The notes below the pieces were generated by a model, which was not told where the DNA came from, searched no databases, and saw only the letters and a program-made list of their open reading frames with translations. 64,000 nucleotides of DNA, taken from assembly GCF_003268635.1 (NCBI RefSeq), contig NZ_CP029639.1, positions 3,297,501 to 3,361,500 of the forward strand, read 5' to 3'. The stretch is from Paenibacillus sp. DCT19 (GTDB taxonomy: Bacteria; Bacillota; Bacilli; Paenibacillales; Paenibacillaceae). Of the stretch, positions 11,195 to 20,821 are shown piece after piece. Each line of letters starts with the position of its first letter. Within the stretch, counting starts at the first letter, position 1. Both the position numbers and the translations under genes were made by a program.

Positions 11195-11767
11195 ATGTCA
11201 AACCCATCTAATCAAGTCAGAAGTGCTCTGACGAAAGAATGGATCTTCAATGCACTCATGATATTAATGCAAACCAAAAGTCTAAATAACATATCTATTA
11301 CCGAGGTGTGTACAAAAGCTGGTGTATCACGCATGGGGTTCTATAGAAATTACAACATCATTGAGGATGTAATCGTGGAACGTATTGATCAAGTGTTTAC
11401 TGACTTTTTTGATCAGGCATTGGCAGGGGAGAACTTTGATAATTATTATTCAACACTATTATTTTTCAGATGTTTCAGGAATGAGAAAATCTTAGTAGAA
11501 AATCTGGTAAAGTCCAACGTTAGTTACTTATTGCTAGCCAAGTGTAATGAATACCTACACAAATTAGCCACAAGAATTGTAGTTAAAACCTACGATGATT
11601 CTTACAAAGAAAACTATATTGCTAAGTTTTATGTAGGTGGATTCTATTGCGTTTTAATCGAATGGGCGTTAAATGGCATGAAAGAAAGTGATACGTACAT
11701 GGCTGATATTTTGTATGAGTTCTGTGGGGTCACTATTCCGAAGGGAAATGCCGAAAAAATAGTATAA
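11195..11767 (+). CDS. TetR/AcrR-family regulator
   Basis: This 190-residue protein has an N-terminal TetR helix-turn-helix: ITEVCTKAGVSRMGFYRNYNIIEDVIVERID (about residues 37-67). The ligand-binding half (LFFRCFRNEKILVENLVKSN) matches the C-terminal domain seen in DhaS-like Bacillota regulators. ATG at 11195 follows AAAGGAGATGTTGTA. It is divergent from the dehydrogenase gene across a 139-base spacer and probably represses it. The inducer is unknown. Confidence 0.88.
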   Translation: MSNPSNQVRSALTKEWIFNALMILMQTKSLNNISITEVCTKAGVSRMGFYRNYNIIEDVIVERIDQVFTDFFDQALAGENFDNYYSTLLFFRCFRNEKILVENLVKSNVSYLLLAKCNEYLHKLATRIVVKTYDDSYKENYIAKFYVGGFYCVLIEWALNGMKESDTYMADILYEFCGVTIPKGNAEKIV

Positions 11768-11884
11768 TTAGTTAATTTTTATTATTTCTTGATAATTTTC
11801 CATATGAAGTCGCTGTTTAAGCGGATTTTTCTTATGGCTTTAGCCAGTTGAATGCGTGAAACGTGTGAGCAAGTTGACAAAACA

Positions 11885-11985
11885 CTGAGCCTGAACATAC
11901 CTGTTGTCAGGCTAGCGTCTTTAGGCACATTTTGGAAACAAGGGGCTGACCCAAGAGCAAACCACCCGTTGGACGGGTGGTCATG
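11885..11985. mobile_element. Possible remnant of an IS200/IS605-type element end
   Basis: This gene-free stretch has two hairpins: GAGCCTGA...TCAGGCTAGCGTCTTTAGGC (about 11888-11931) and the perfect ACCACCCGT/ACGGGTGGT stem (11961-11969 and 11973-11981). From memory of IS200/IS605 ends, subterminal hairpins and the GCGTCTTTAGGC and AAACCACCCGTT-type strings look familiar. No transposase or TnpB gene is nearby, so at most this is a decayed end or a non-autonomous copy. It could equally be a terminator of the upstream TetR gene, though it lacks a T run. Confidence 0.3.
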
Positions 11986-12022
11986 ATTGACAATTGAGTT
12001 GAGTAGCCTCTGGGACTAATCT

Positions 12023-13144
12023 TTATTTACTTATACTAAACCATCCTGGCATTGCTTGAATTGCATCCCAAAGTTTAGCTGGAATATCAAGTTGATCTAG
12101 TTTCGAAACGTTCAATACAGAAACCACCTCGGATTCACGTTCATTTACAATCTTCTCAACCCAATTAGGATCCATAATTAATGCTTGCCCAATGGCGACT
12201 AGCGGCAGACCTAATTCCTTAGCTTTAAGAGCATCATCCGGTGTTCTTATGGAGCCAGCAGCCATTACAGGTACCTTACCGTTTGCGCGTTCAAGAATTA
12301 ATTCAAGTCGTGTTTTTTCATCTTGACTATCCATGGGCTTTGAAGACACATTATCTAATGAAGCGTGTATATAATCTAAATCCTGTCCGACAAGAAAGTC
12401 AATTAAATCATAGGTGTCTTTCATACGTAATCCATCCACTTTAGAGGATTCTTCAGGTGATAGTCGGAATCCTATAATGAATGGTTTTGTAGCATGTTTT
12501 TTTTTTACATTTTTGATTTCTTCAATAATTGCAAATGGAAAACGCAAGCGATTTTCAAGTGATCCTCCCCATTGGTCTGTCCGTCGATTTGTCGCTGGCG
12601 ACCAAAAATTCTGAATTAAAAATCCGTGAGCTCCATGAATTTCGACGCCATCAAATCCAGCATCAATTGCTCGTCTTGTGGTGTCTCCAAATGCCTGTAC
12701 AATCGACAAGACCTCCTCATGTGATAGTTCTCTTGTTTGTGAAGTTGAACCTAAAAGAGTAGCTTCAGGTAGTAATGCACTTGAACTAACTGCGTCCAGT
12801 CCTGGCACAGCTTTGTTACCAGCATGAAAGATCTGAAGAATCGCAGGAGCGCCACCACTTTTCGCGGCTTTAGCTAATTTACGTAAACTTGGAGTGAAAT
12901 CATCATTGTACCCAGCAAATTCATTCGTAAAACCTTGCCCATTAGGTGTAACATGAGTACACCCTGTAATGACGAGTCCTACACCATTCACTCTTTGTGT
13001 GTAATACTTTATTTCGTTATCCGAAATGGTAAGATCATCATTGCTTGACCAGGTTGTCATAGGAGCCATAACAATACTATTTTTAATTGTTACGCCACTT
13101 TTGAATGTAAAGGATCCAAATAATTTACTGTATTTTTGTTTCAT
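12023..13144 (-). CDS. NADH:flavin oxidoreductase, old yellow enzyme family
   Basis: This 373-residue TIM-barrel flavoenzyme carries the OYE-type active-site string GVEIHGAHGFLIQNFWSP and the flavin and substrate region NRRTDQWGGSLENRLRF. It ends without the iron-sulfur domain of the larger 2,4-dienoyl-CoA reductase type, so it resembles YqiG/YqjM-like reductases that use NAD(P)H and FMN to reduce activated C=C bonds. ATG at 13144 is preceded by AGAGAGAGG. It is divergent from a MerR regulator, which probably controls it in response to an electrophile, but the inducer is not shown. Confidence 0.93.
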   Translation of the reverse strand: MKQKYSKLFGSFTFKSGVTIKNSIVMAPMTTWSSNDDLTISDNEIKYYTQRVNGVGLVITGCTHVTPNGQGFTNEFAGYNDDFTPSLRKLAKAAKSGGAPAILQIFHAGNKAVPGLDAVSSSALLPEATLLGSTSQTRELSHEEVLSIVQAFGDTTRRAIDAGFDGVEIHGAHGFLIQNFWSPATNRRTDQWGGSLENRLRFPFAIIEEIKNVKKKHATKPFIIGFRLSPEESSKVDGLRMKDTYDLIDFLVGQDLDYIHASLDNVSSKPMDSQDEKTRLELILERANGKVPVMAAGSIRTPDDALKAKELGLPLVAIGQALIMDPNWVEKIVNERESEVVSVLNVSKLDQLDIPAKLWDAIQAMPGWFSISK

Positions 13145-13214
13145 TTCATAAACCTCTCTCTCATATACTGTTTTCTATTTCAGTTTAACTAGTTGCCGAT
13201 ACGACAAGTCAAGC

Positions 13215-13236
13215 GTATATTCATATGTGAATATAC
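13215..13236. promoter_or_regulatory. Inverted repeat in the OYE/MerR spacer
   Basis: GTATATTCA (13215-13223) and TGAATATAC (13228-13236) are perfect inverted copies around TATG. It lies about 70 bases upstream of the flavin reductase start, where an operator is expected. Confidence 0.45.
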
Positions 13237-13276
13237 ATAGAATTTTTGTGATTCCACTCTCTTTATGATATATATT

Positions 13277-13297
13277 TAGTTACAGTTACTGTAACTA
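13277..13297 (+). promoter_or_regulatory. Palindromic operator before the merR-type gene
   Basis: TAGTTACAGT and ACTGTAACTA flank a single T, giving a perfect 21-base dyad that ends against the ribosome binding site AGGAGGGG. Its length and symmetry fit a MerR-family site, suggesting autoregulation. Confidence 0.65.
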
Positions 13298-13314
13298 TAG
13301 GAGGGGACAGATTA

Positions 13315-13737
13315 GTGTTGCATTCAATGACATATGTAGTGGAGAATTTAAATGTATCTGCAAAGACACTTCGATTTTACGAAGAACAAGGGATATTACC
13401 AAATATAGCTCGTGACGAAAAAGGCCGAAGGGTCTATAGCGAACAACAAATTGAATGGATTTCGTTTATTCGTTGCCTGAAAGAGACAGGTATGCCTCTT
13501 TCAAAAATAAAGGAATACCAAGAACTATTTAAATCGGGAAGCGCCACCTATGGACTAAGAGAACAAATCTTGATAAATCATAAATTAGAAGTCCAAAAGA
13601 ATATTGAGAAAAATTTAAAGCACTTGGAAGAAGTTAACTATAAACTAGCCATGTATGAGCTTCAGAGAGAAGAGGCTATGAGTAATCCTGACTATAACTT
13701 TAAGTGTCACGGTATGGAGAGTAAAAAAGTGAATTAA
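13315..13737 (+). CDS. MerR-family transcriptional regulator
   Basis: This 140-residue protein has the MerR winged helix: LNVSAKTLRFYEEQGILPNIARDEKGRRVYSEQQIEWISFIRCLKETGMPLSKIKEYQELF. A coiled-coil dimer helix follows (about residues 75-125). No metal-binding cysteine cluster is evident, so it fits the AdhR/YraB-like group that responds to aldehydes or other electrophiles. A GTG start at 13315 is used here because AGGAGGGG lies about 12 bases upstream; ATG at 13327 is the alternative. It is divergent from the flavin reductase. Confidence 0.88.
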   Translation: MLHSMTYVVENLNVSAKTLRFYEEQGILPNIARDEKGRRVYSEQQIEWISFIRCLKETGMPLSKIKEYQELFKSGSATYGLREQILINHKLEVQKNIEKNLKHLEEVNYKLAMYELQREEAMSNPDYNFKCHGMESKKVN

Positions 13738-14114
13738 TGCAGTAACGAGAAAGGAAGACAAGTTCTGCTGTAAGCGGCATACTGCGTGAAGGGCAGAAGG
13801 GTACAAGTAGTTTATCTCAACTGTATAATCAAGGATGAGATTGACGGAAATATGTTCCAGAAATCATCCCACATGCTTCATGTCCAACATGACATGGAGT
13901 AAGTAGTACGGGTAGATTCGGCAGAATTAGGGCTGAATAAGCTCATTTGGGAAGGGATCGCGAAGGGATATGTCACGTAGCTATAGACCTTAATATGGTG
14001 AAAGTAAGGGATAAAAAGCAATTGTACTTGGGAGTAATCAGTGTTACTCTAAAAGTCTGTGTTCACAAGATATGAATAGTAGTCACCATTATAGTTAGAA
14101 AGAAAGGTAACACG
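13738..14114 (+). other. Long leader ahead of the ABC-F gene, no gene recognised
   Basis: No convincing coding region is visible in these 377 bases. A 16-codon frame at 13851-13901 starts ATGTTCCAG but lacks a good ribosome binding site. Short hairpins such as CATGTC/GACATG (about 13879-13896) and GAGTAA/TTACTC (about 14032-14050) are present. ABC-F antibiotic-resistance genes often have attenuator leaders of this length, so this may be one, but no complete terminator/antiterminator pair was found. Confidence 0.3.
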
Positions 14115-15854
14115 ATGATAACAGTTGATAACTTATCCTTTTCATTTCCGCAAAAAGATTTATATAACAATGTCTCATTTACATTAGAAGAAGGTCAGCA
14201 TTGCGCTTTTATCGGGACAAGTGGCAGTGGGAAGAGTACGCTGATTGATATTCTGATGGACCCCGAACGATATTTATATGATGGCAAGTTAGAGATAGAC
14301 CCCGAGTTCAGAATCGGGTATGTAAGTCAGTTCTCGCAAGTAGACGAAGCGAAAGAAATGACTGTATTTGAATTCATCGCAGAAGAATTTATCAAGCTCC
14401 AAGAAGAAATCACGTCGATTTATGATGAAATGGCAACCGCTTCGGATATGGATTCGCTGATGGAAAAGGTTCAATTGGCGTTAGACGCGTTTGAGTCGAT
14501 GGACGGGGATAATTACGAAAATAACATCAATAAGCAGCTAAACCTGGCTAATCTCATGAAGCTGAAAGATCTTAACATTTCCTCCTTAAGTGGTGGAGAA
14601 TTCAAACTGATTCAAGTGATGAAGGAAATGCTCCATCGTCCAGACTTAATGATTATGGATGAACCAGATGTATTTTTGGATTTTGAAAATCTTAATGCAC
14701 TTAAGAATCTTATTAATTCCCACAAGGGAATGCTGCTGGTTGTTACGCACAACCGATATCTGTTGAATCATTGTTTCAACAAAATTATCCACCTTGAAAA
14801 TACGGAGATCCAAGAGTTTGATGGGCGGTTTATCGATTATAACTTTTCATTGCTTCAGACCAAAATAGAGTTACAAGAAATTGCAGTCGCTGAAGAAGAG
14901 GAAATTGAGAGAAACGAGAATATCGTCACTAACCTTAGAGCGATTGCAACCGTTGATTCAGAAGCATCGAGAGGGAGAGCGTTAAAGGCCAGAGTTAAGT
15001 TTACAGAAAGATTGGAAGCACGTAGAATTAAAGCGCCATTTGTTGATATTAAGCAACCGAATATTCGTTTTGGCATGGAGCATGATCCTGAAGATATCCC
15101 CGTTATAAACGTCAATCATTATAGCGTTGCCTTTGACGAGTTGCTTATAGACAATGTGAGCTTTGGGATGAAATCAACAGATAAAGTAGCCATTATCGGT
15201 GCAAACGGTACAGGGAAAACGACTATGCTCCGAGAAATTTATCAAAACAACCATGCTTCAATTGAAATCAATGCTGATGTTAAAGTGGCTTATTTATCTC
15301 AGGTTCAAGGTGAAATGCTTGAGGATTCTAACACCATATTGGAAGAATTCATCGATGCTGGGTTTGATACGTATGATGAGATTAGATCATATATTTCAAA
15401 CTATGGCTTTGAAGGAGAAATTCTGGATCAAAAGATAGAATCTTTATCTGGTGGAGAAAAAAATATGCTTCAATTGGCTAAAGTTGCTGCCAGTAAAGCA
15501 AATGTGCTGCTTCTGGATGAGCCGACAAGCCATTTAGACACCTATACACAAATAGCACTGGAGAAAGCTATTGTGGACTACAAAGGCGCCATTCTCATGA
15601 TTTCTCATGATTTTTATTCTGTAGTCAACGGTATGGATTATGTTGTCATCATTGAAGATAAGAAGATTAGAAAAATGAGTATGGAAGAATTTAGAGAGAT
15701 GATCTATGCCAGCCATTTCAACAAAGACTATTTAGAAACTGAACAAAAGAAAAAAGCTGTTGAAATGAAAATTGAATTGGCTTTGAAAGATACTAACTTT
15801 GAACTTGCAAAAGTATTGGTTGATGAGCTAGAAGAGGTCATTAAGCTGCTTTAA
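14115..15854 (+). CDS. ABC-F family ATP-binding protein (ribosome-protection type)
   Basis: This 579-residue soluble protein has two ABC domains and no membrane segment. The first has Walker A GTSGSGKST (residues 34-42), signature LSGGE and Walker B LMIMDEPD; the second has GANGTGKTT (about 362), LSGGEKN and LLLDEPTSHLD. A charged, helical linker lies between them (about residues 245-310) and a short helical C-terminal tail follows. This is the ABC-F layout whose members bind the ribosomal E site and act in translation or protect against peptidyl-transferase antibiotics. The class (Vga/Lsa/Msr versus housekeeping) cannot be fixed by eye. The long leader and own terminator suggest a single regulated gene. 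Confidence 0.88.
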   Translation: MITVDNLSFSFPQKDLYNNVSFTLEEGQHCAFIGTSGSGKSTLIDILMDPERYLYDGKLEIDPEFRIGYVSQFSQVDEAKEMTVFEFIAEEFIKLQEEITSIYDEMATASDMDSLMEKVQLALDAFESMDGDNYENNINKQLNLANLMKLKDLNISSLSGGEFKLIQVMKEMLHRPDLMIMDEPDVFLDFENLNALKNLINSHKGMLLVVTHNRYLLNHCFNKIIHLENTEIQEFDGRFIDYNFSLLQTKIELQEIAVAEEEEIERNENIVTNLRAIATVDSEASRGRALKARVKFTERLEARRIKAPFVDIKQPNIRFGMEHDPEDIPVINVNHYSVAFDELLIDNVSFGMKSTDKVAIIGANGTGKTTMLREIYQNNHASIEINADVKVAYLSQVQGEMLEDSNTILEEFIDAGFDTYDEIRSYISNYGFEGEILDQKIESLSGGEKNMLQLAKVAASKANVLLLDEPTSHLDTYTQIALEKAIVDYKGAILMISHDFYSVVNGMDYVVIIEDKKIRKMSMEEFREMIYASHFNKDYLETEQKKKAVEMKIELALKDTNFELAKVLVDELEEVIKLL

Positions 15855-15985
15855 TTGAAAAGGCTCTGATTGAAAAAGTCAGTCACCGCGAACAGGTCTA
15901 AAATGAATTCAGGTGTGACAGATTGGAATTAGAAGACGTTAACAAATTCGTTTGATATCTATAGTAAAAACTTAATTTGAAAGCA

Positions 15986-16028
15986 AACCAAAAAATGTTG
16001 GTCTAGTATAGATCAACATTTTTTGGTT
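15986..16028 (+). terminator. Terminator downstream of the ABC-F gene
   Basis: AACCAAAAAATGTTG (15986-16000) and CAACATTTTTTGGTT (16014-16028) form a perfect 15-bp stem. The rest of the 15855-16196 spacer shows nothing recognisable. Confidence 0.8.
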
Positions 16029-16196
16029 CGTAAGCGATATGTATGTAAAGGAGAGAAATCTGATCTGACACTCCATATAAAGATACAAAACATTGATAAG
16101 CATCGGGAACCATTAACTGGATGCCAAATTAGTAGTGTGCAAACTGTCAAGGATTGATTACAATAGAAGCATTACAGACTAAGGGATGAATGTACA

Positions 16197-16451
16197 ATGG
16201 TTCAAGAAGACAGCGTATTTGAACAGATTATGAAATCGAAGCGATCCAAATCGGTCAAGACTAGAACAGGTCAGGTAAGCCCAGCTCCAGCCAAGAAAAC
16301 ATCTCTGGAACAATTAAATGATTTGGATATCCGACACCATAATGTAGAAGCCGAATTAGTAAAACCAAGTATGCCGCATAGACGGGTACTAGAAATCAGG
16401 AAAGAACTGAGTCAGATTAGAAAATTAAAGAAAGAAGATCACATGTTATAA
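16197..16451 (+). CDS. Small basic hypothetical protein
   Basis: This 84-residue frame starts at ATG 16197 behind AAGGGATG and ends shortly before a terminator, which supports it as a gene. It is rich in Lys, Arg and Ser at the N-terminus (MKSKRSKSVKTRTGQ) and appears helical and charged after residue 35. No signal peptide, membrane segment or known motif is visible. Its function is unknown. Confidence 0.5.
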   Translation: MVQEDSVFEQIMKSKRSKSVKTRTGQVSPAPAKKTSLEQLNDLDIRHHNVEAELVKPSMPHRRVLEIRKELSQIRKLKKEDHML

Positions 16452-16528
16452 GCTTTTTAGAAAAGTACATACGATGCTATTAAGTTCATATTACACCGTG
16501 GTTGTAATCGAATCATCGGATCACTAGT

Positions 16529-16563
16529 AAGTCGTGAGGTCATAAAGACTCACGACTTTTTAT
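16529..16563. terminator. Terminator
   Basis: AAGTCGTGAG (16529-16538) pairs with CTCACGACTT (16549-16558), followed by a T run. It ends the small gene upstream and faces the convergent lipoprotein gene. Confidence 0.85.
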
Positions 16564-16575
16564 ATGCATGGAGTG

Positions 16576-17105
16576 TTAATTCGTAATAGAGAGAATACGC
16601 CATGCTGAATCTTCTTTTTGCATTAAGTATAACTTAGTAGTTTCATCTGCTTGTAGGGGAGACTCATGGAAATACACATTTTTTGTTTGACAAATACTTC
16701 AATGTTTCCATCTTGAAGCACGTTAAACCACGGCTCATCCATCGAAATAACTGCACCGTACACTTGACTGAATTTCCCCTCGTGAACCGCGTGTTCTTGG
16801 ACATAGGCTGAACGTACCGCCTCAGCATCAAACTCCAGTACACCTTTCATATTTCGATTTAATGTCTGCACAATTTGCAACTCATCCCCCTCATAGGGAC
16901 TCTCATCTATGTAGTGAAAATTGACGATCTTCGCTGCATCAAGAGCAGCTGCAATTTCTTCTTTACTGGTGTAGCCGACTAAATTGGTTTCTTCTTGTTG
17001 AACAGGCTCACTAGTAGAGGTAGATATAACTGGAGAGTCAGGGGAAACGGAATAACGAGTCAACACACAAGCCATTAGAAGAAATACAATCCATAATTTT
17101 GTCAT
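16576..17105 (-). CDS. Putative lipoprotein, frameshifted near the C-terminus
   Basis: The joined protein is about 176 residues. The N-terminus MTKLWIVFLLMACVLT has a lipobox (LMAC), so it is probably a membrane-anchored lipoprotein. The body is a hydrophilic, cystatin-like alpha+beta domain of unknown function (EIAAALDAAKIVNFHYIDES). The frame breaks at the T6 run 16679-16684 (A6 in the coding strand); one extra base gives NVYFHESPLQADETTKLYLM...RILSITN, whose ending is more plausible than the uncorrected one. ATG at 17105 follows GGAGGATTGGTC. No partner gene is evident. Confidence 0.65.
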
Positions 17106-17258
17106 GACCAATCCTCCTTATACATACTCTGCTTAGTTATAAACGTCTACAGTAATGAAATAGTTGCCCTGTACTGGCTCGGTTTATTGTTGAGACGAAA
17201 GGGGAATCTGGCCGGCTCGTTGAATTATATCCAAAACGCATAAAGTGGGAAGAGGTCG

Positions 17259-18653
17259 ATGTCCATGGCGATTGAAGAACGAATCGATGCTATTATTAAG
17301 CGCTTACAACCAGAAACTCATCTTCAGAATAAATACGGTCAGGAAGCAACACTAGCAGATCGAATGGAATATTACAACACACCCGGGGTATCCATTGCAG
17401 TTATCCATGACTTCAAACTGGAATGGGCTCGTGGATTCGGAATATGCGAGGCTGGGAAACCTGAGGCTGTCACCGAAACGACCCTCTTCCAAGCGGCGTC
17501 GGTCAGCAAGCCGATTTTTGCTGTAGCTGTAATGCGATTAGTTCAGGAAGGGAAGTTAGATCTGGATCGGGACGTGAATAATTATCTGACATCTTGGAAA
17601 CTACCTTCTGTTTCCGGTTGGCAGCCCAAAGTTACGTTGCGGCAATTATTGAGCCATAGTGCGGGAGTTACGATTCAGGGATTTCCAGGTTATGAAAGAA
17701 CCGATGAACTTCCCACGCTAGTGCAGATTCTCAATGGACAGCATCCAGCAAATACCTCATCTGTGGAGGTTAATGTTATTCCAGGATTGCAATTCAGATA
17801 CTCCGGAGGGGGAACAACGATCGCACAACAGCTTGTTGAAGATATGCTGAATCAACCTTTGGCTGAAATAATGAGCGAGTTGATATTCAGCCCGTTGGGA
17901 CTTACGAACAGTACATATGAACAGCCATTGCCTTCTCAAAGATATGAAACTACTGCAGCGGGACACCCTTGGAAAGGTAGAGCTCTGCCTGGCAAGTGGT
18001 ATGTCTACCCCGAAATGGCGGCAGCAGGTCTCTGGACAACGCCTTCAGATCTTGCTCGTATAGGCATTGACCTGCAATTAACACTGAAACATCATTCGAG
18101 TGGGATTCTGTCTGCGGATACACTAAACGAAATGTTAACTGCTCAGATTGAGAATCATATGGGTATCGGCTTTTTCCTTGAAGGGGAAGGGGAAGGAAGC
18201 CGTTTCGGTCATAATGGGTGGAATGAAGGTTTCGTAACCCGTTTGGTTTTATCCAAACATCACGGTTATGGTGCGGTCATTATGCTCAATTCGAATGAAG
18301 GTAATGCATTGCTTGGAGAGCTCGAACATGCTATTGCGCGTGAGTACGGATGGCTCGGATATTTTCCTGACAAAATAAAAGCGGATGTATCACCGAAAAT
18401 ACTCAAGGAGTACGCGGGTGATTATAAAGCAACATCCGGACCACATGCTTCTATCCACCTAGATGGTAATGACTTGTCTTTGCAAATCTATGAGCAGTCC
18501 CCAATCCGACTATTTCCCGAATCGGAGGCAAAATTTTCAGCAGAGGGGCTGAATACAAGCATTGATTTTGAGCGGAATAGGGATGGTCAAGTTGTGGCGC
18601 TTCACATTCATCAAGAGGGCAGGGCATTCCGTTTGGATAGAGCATTGAACTAA
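17259..18653 (+). CDS. Serine hydrolase, class C beta-lactamase/PBP4*-like
   Basis: This 464-residue protein has the beta-lactamase-type motif SVSK (Ser about residue 81) in FQAASVSKPIF, the following RQLLSHSAGV, YSGGGT as the Tyr-containing second motif, and HNGWNEGF near the third motif. A C-terminal lipocalin-like beta domain follows (ILKEYAGDYKATSGPHASIHLDG). These enzymes act as esterases or D-amino peptidases, and a true beta-lactamase is unlikely. No signal peptide is present, which is unusual for the family's secreted members. It stands alone; ATG at 17259 or 17265 is possible. Confidence 0.9.
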   Translation: MSMAIEERIDAIIKRLQPETHLQNKYGQEATLADRMEYYNTPGVSIAVIHDFKLEWARGFGICEAGKPEAVTETTLFQAASVSKPIFAVAVMRLVQEGKLDLDRDVNNYLTSWKLPSVSGWQPKVTLRQLLSHSAGVTIQGFPGYERTDELPTLVQILNGQHPANTSSVEVNVIPGLQFRYSGGGTTIAQQLVEDMLNQPLAEIMSELIFSPLGLTNSTYEQPLPSQRYETTAAGHPWKGRALPGKWYVYPEMAAAGLWTTPSDLARIGIDLQLTLKHHSSGILSADTLNEMLTAQIENHMGIGFFLEGEGEGSRFGHNGWNEGFVTRLVLSKHHGYGAVIMLNSNEGNALLGELEHAIAREYGWLGYFPDKIKADVSPKILKEYAGDYKATSGPHASIHLDGNDLSLQIYEQSPIRLFPESEAKFSAEGLNTSIDFERNRDGQVVALHIHQEGRAFRLDRALN

Positions 18654-18884
18654 GTTGCAGAGTAACTGTAGTCTAAAACTCAGAACAATGACTTCTCTGC
18701 AATTAACCGTATTCGCTCGTTATATGCGTCAATTAATAATTAGATTGAGCGTGGCGCAATGTGTTAGTAGGTTGTCATGTTGTGCTAGTTACTTATATGA
18801 ACGCTAAGAGTATCATTATATTTGTAAGTTAGCGAAGGATGCTTTACATCCGATTAGTCAGTCAGCAGAAGGAGGTGCACATGA

Positions 18885-19940
18885 ATGACAAGTGATTCCT
18901 TTGAACGCATCAAGATGCCATCGGGATTTTGGGAAGGTCTACGTCAGATCGGCATTAACTCACATGATGTAGCACGGAAGGCTGGTTTACCGCTCACGGT
19001 TATTTCCGATTCAACGGTGAATATCACTCAATATTACGCAATCTGGCAGGCATATTCCGATCTCGCAGGTGATATTGCTCACGGGATGATTCAACTTGCA
19101 ACCATATATGAGGTGACGAAATTCCCACCACCTATATTAGCCACATTCCACGCACGTGATTATCGTGATGCATTGCAACGGATGGCTCGATATAAAATGT
19201 TATGTCCTCCTGAAAGTCTAAAGATCATTGAAGATGGGGAAGATTGCATCCTAGATCTGCAATGGTTGGATACTGATGAATCTTGTCCGCCGTTACTAGT
19301 GGGCATTACACTAGCATTCCTGCTCGAATTAGGACGACGGGGAACAGGTCGGCATCTGACGGCTAGCGCTGTAGAGTTCGCACAGCCGATGGGAGATTTA
19401 CAGGTTCTTGAAGGTTACTTTGGATGCCGAGTTCGAACGGATGCTAATCACAATCGATTGAGCTTACATCGGAAGGATCTGGATATTCCTTTTCATTCTT
19501 ATAATGCAGAGTTACTTGAAATTCTGACCCCTGCACTGGATCGCACGTTACATGAACATCAAGGTAATCGTTCCTTGTCGGAGACAGTCAAATGGATTAT
19601 GAAGCGTAGCTTCAGCGCCGGACGTCCTGATGTACACATGGTTGCCAAGGAACTTGGTATGAGCAATCGGACTTTGCAGCGTCGATTAACCGATGAGAGC
19701 ACGAATTTCAACCATCTGCTGACGGAAGCAAGGCATGAACAGGCACGGGTATACTTATCAGATTTATCACTTGATATCAAGGAAGTTGCATTTCTAATCG
19801 GATATGAGGATCAAAATTCATTTTACCGTGCATTCCGCACTTGGGAAGGCGATACACCTGCCAATTGGCGCATTGAACATGCGGAGGGATATGCAAACTC
19901 AGGAGATCATCCTTCATTTTCAGGCGGACACACTCATTAA
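18885..19940 (+). CDS. AraC-family regulator with AraC-type N-terminal binding domain
   Basis: This 351-residue protein has the N-terminal ligand domain of OruR/ArgR/PchR-like regulators (FWEGLRQIGINSHDVARKAGLPLTV at the start) and a C-terminal AraC helix-turn-helix (DVHMVAKELGMSNRTLQRRLTDESTNFNHLLTEARHEQARVYLSD, then IKEVAFLIGYEDQNSFYRAFRTWEGDTPANWR). ATG at 18885 follows AAGGAGGTGCAC. It directly precedes a short-chain dehydrogenase on the same strand, a frequent pairing in which the regulator controls the enzyme. Confidence 0.9.
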   Translation: MTSDSFERIKMPSGFWEGLRQIGINSHDVARKAGLPLTVISDSTVNITQYYAIWQAYSDLAGDIAHGMIQLATIYEVTKFPPPILATFHARDYRDALQRMARYKMLCPPESLKIIEDGEDCILDLQWLDTDESCPPLLVGITLAFLLELGRRGTGRHLTASAVEFAQPMGDLQVLEGYFGCRVRTDANHNRLSLHRKDLDIPFHSYNAELLEILTPALDRTLHEHQGNRSLSETVKWIMKRSFSAGRPDVHMVAKELGMSNRTLQRRLTDESTNFNHLLTEARHEQARVYLSDLSLDIKEVAFLIGYEDQNSFYRAFRTWEGDTPANWRIEHAEGYANSGDHPSFSGGHTH

Positions 19941-19991
19941 TCATCAATCATCTAGAACCAACAACTAGAACAAACAAGGGAGAATACTATT

Positions 19992-20782
19992 ATGGACATG
20001 GGATTGAATCATAAAACAGCATTGGTAACAGGTTCGACAAAAGGAATCGGTAAAGCCATTGCCATAGAACTGGCCAAAGAAGGTGTAAATGTACTGATCA
20101 ATGGACGGAATTACGATGAGGTAGAGAGCGTTGTAAATGAAATCAAGTCTACCTATCCAGATACGTCTCCTCAAAATGCAGCAGCCGATATTGTTAATTC
20201 TGCAGAGCGTGAAGCATTATTTGCAAAGTTCCCACAGGTTGATATTCTGATAAATAACACCGGAATTTATGAGCTGATGTCTTATTATGATATAGATGAT
20301 ACTATATGGGAAAATACATTCAGACCAACGTGTTATCCGCAGATGCGCTGACTCGATTTTATCTGCCTACCATGTTGAACAATAACTTTGGCCGGATCAT
20401 CTTTATTGCAAGTGAAGAAGCAGTAATGCCTGGACATATGCCTCAATATGCCGTAACGAAATCCATGCTGCTCTCTTTATCCAAGAGTCTGTCCAAATTA
20501 ACAGTAGGCACGGAAGTAACGGTCAATACAATTATGCCTGGGCCGACACTCTCAGAGAATGTACAGCAGATCATTGAGAGCGTCATACAGGATGAGAATA
20601 TGACCTTTGAAGAGAAAGAGAAAACCTTCATGGCCGCGAATCTTCCGCAATCGGAGTTACAACGTTTCATTAGACCAAGCGAGCTTGGCAGACTTGCGAC
20701 ATTTGTATGCAGCCCGTTCGCAACACCATTTAAAGGTTCACCGATCCGTATGGATGGTGGAATGGTTCCGACAATTTACTAA
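19992..20782 (+). CDS. Short-chain dehydrogenase/reductase, frameshifted
   Basis: The joined protein is about 263 residues with TGSTKGIGKAIA, NNTG and the catalytic YAVTK motif (SEEAVMPGHMPQYAVTK). It belongs to the classical SDR group often annotated as 3-oxoacyl-ACP reductase-like, but substrate is unknown. The break is at AAAA 20311-20314: one more A turns WENTF into WEKYIQTNVLSADALTRFYLP. ATG at 19992 follows AAGGGAG. The AraC gene upstream is 51 bases away. Confidence 0.88.
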
Positions 20783-20821
20783 TTGTACTGGAGTACATGA
20801 CAACCTCATCACTATAACTGA

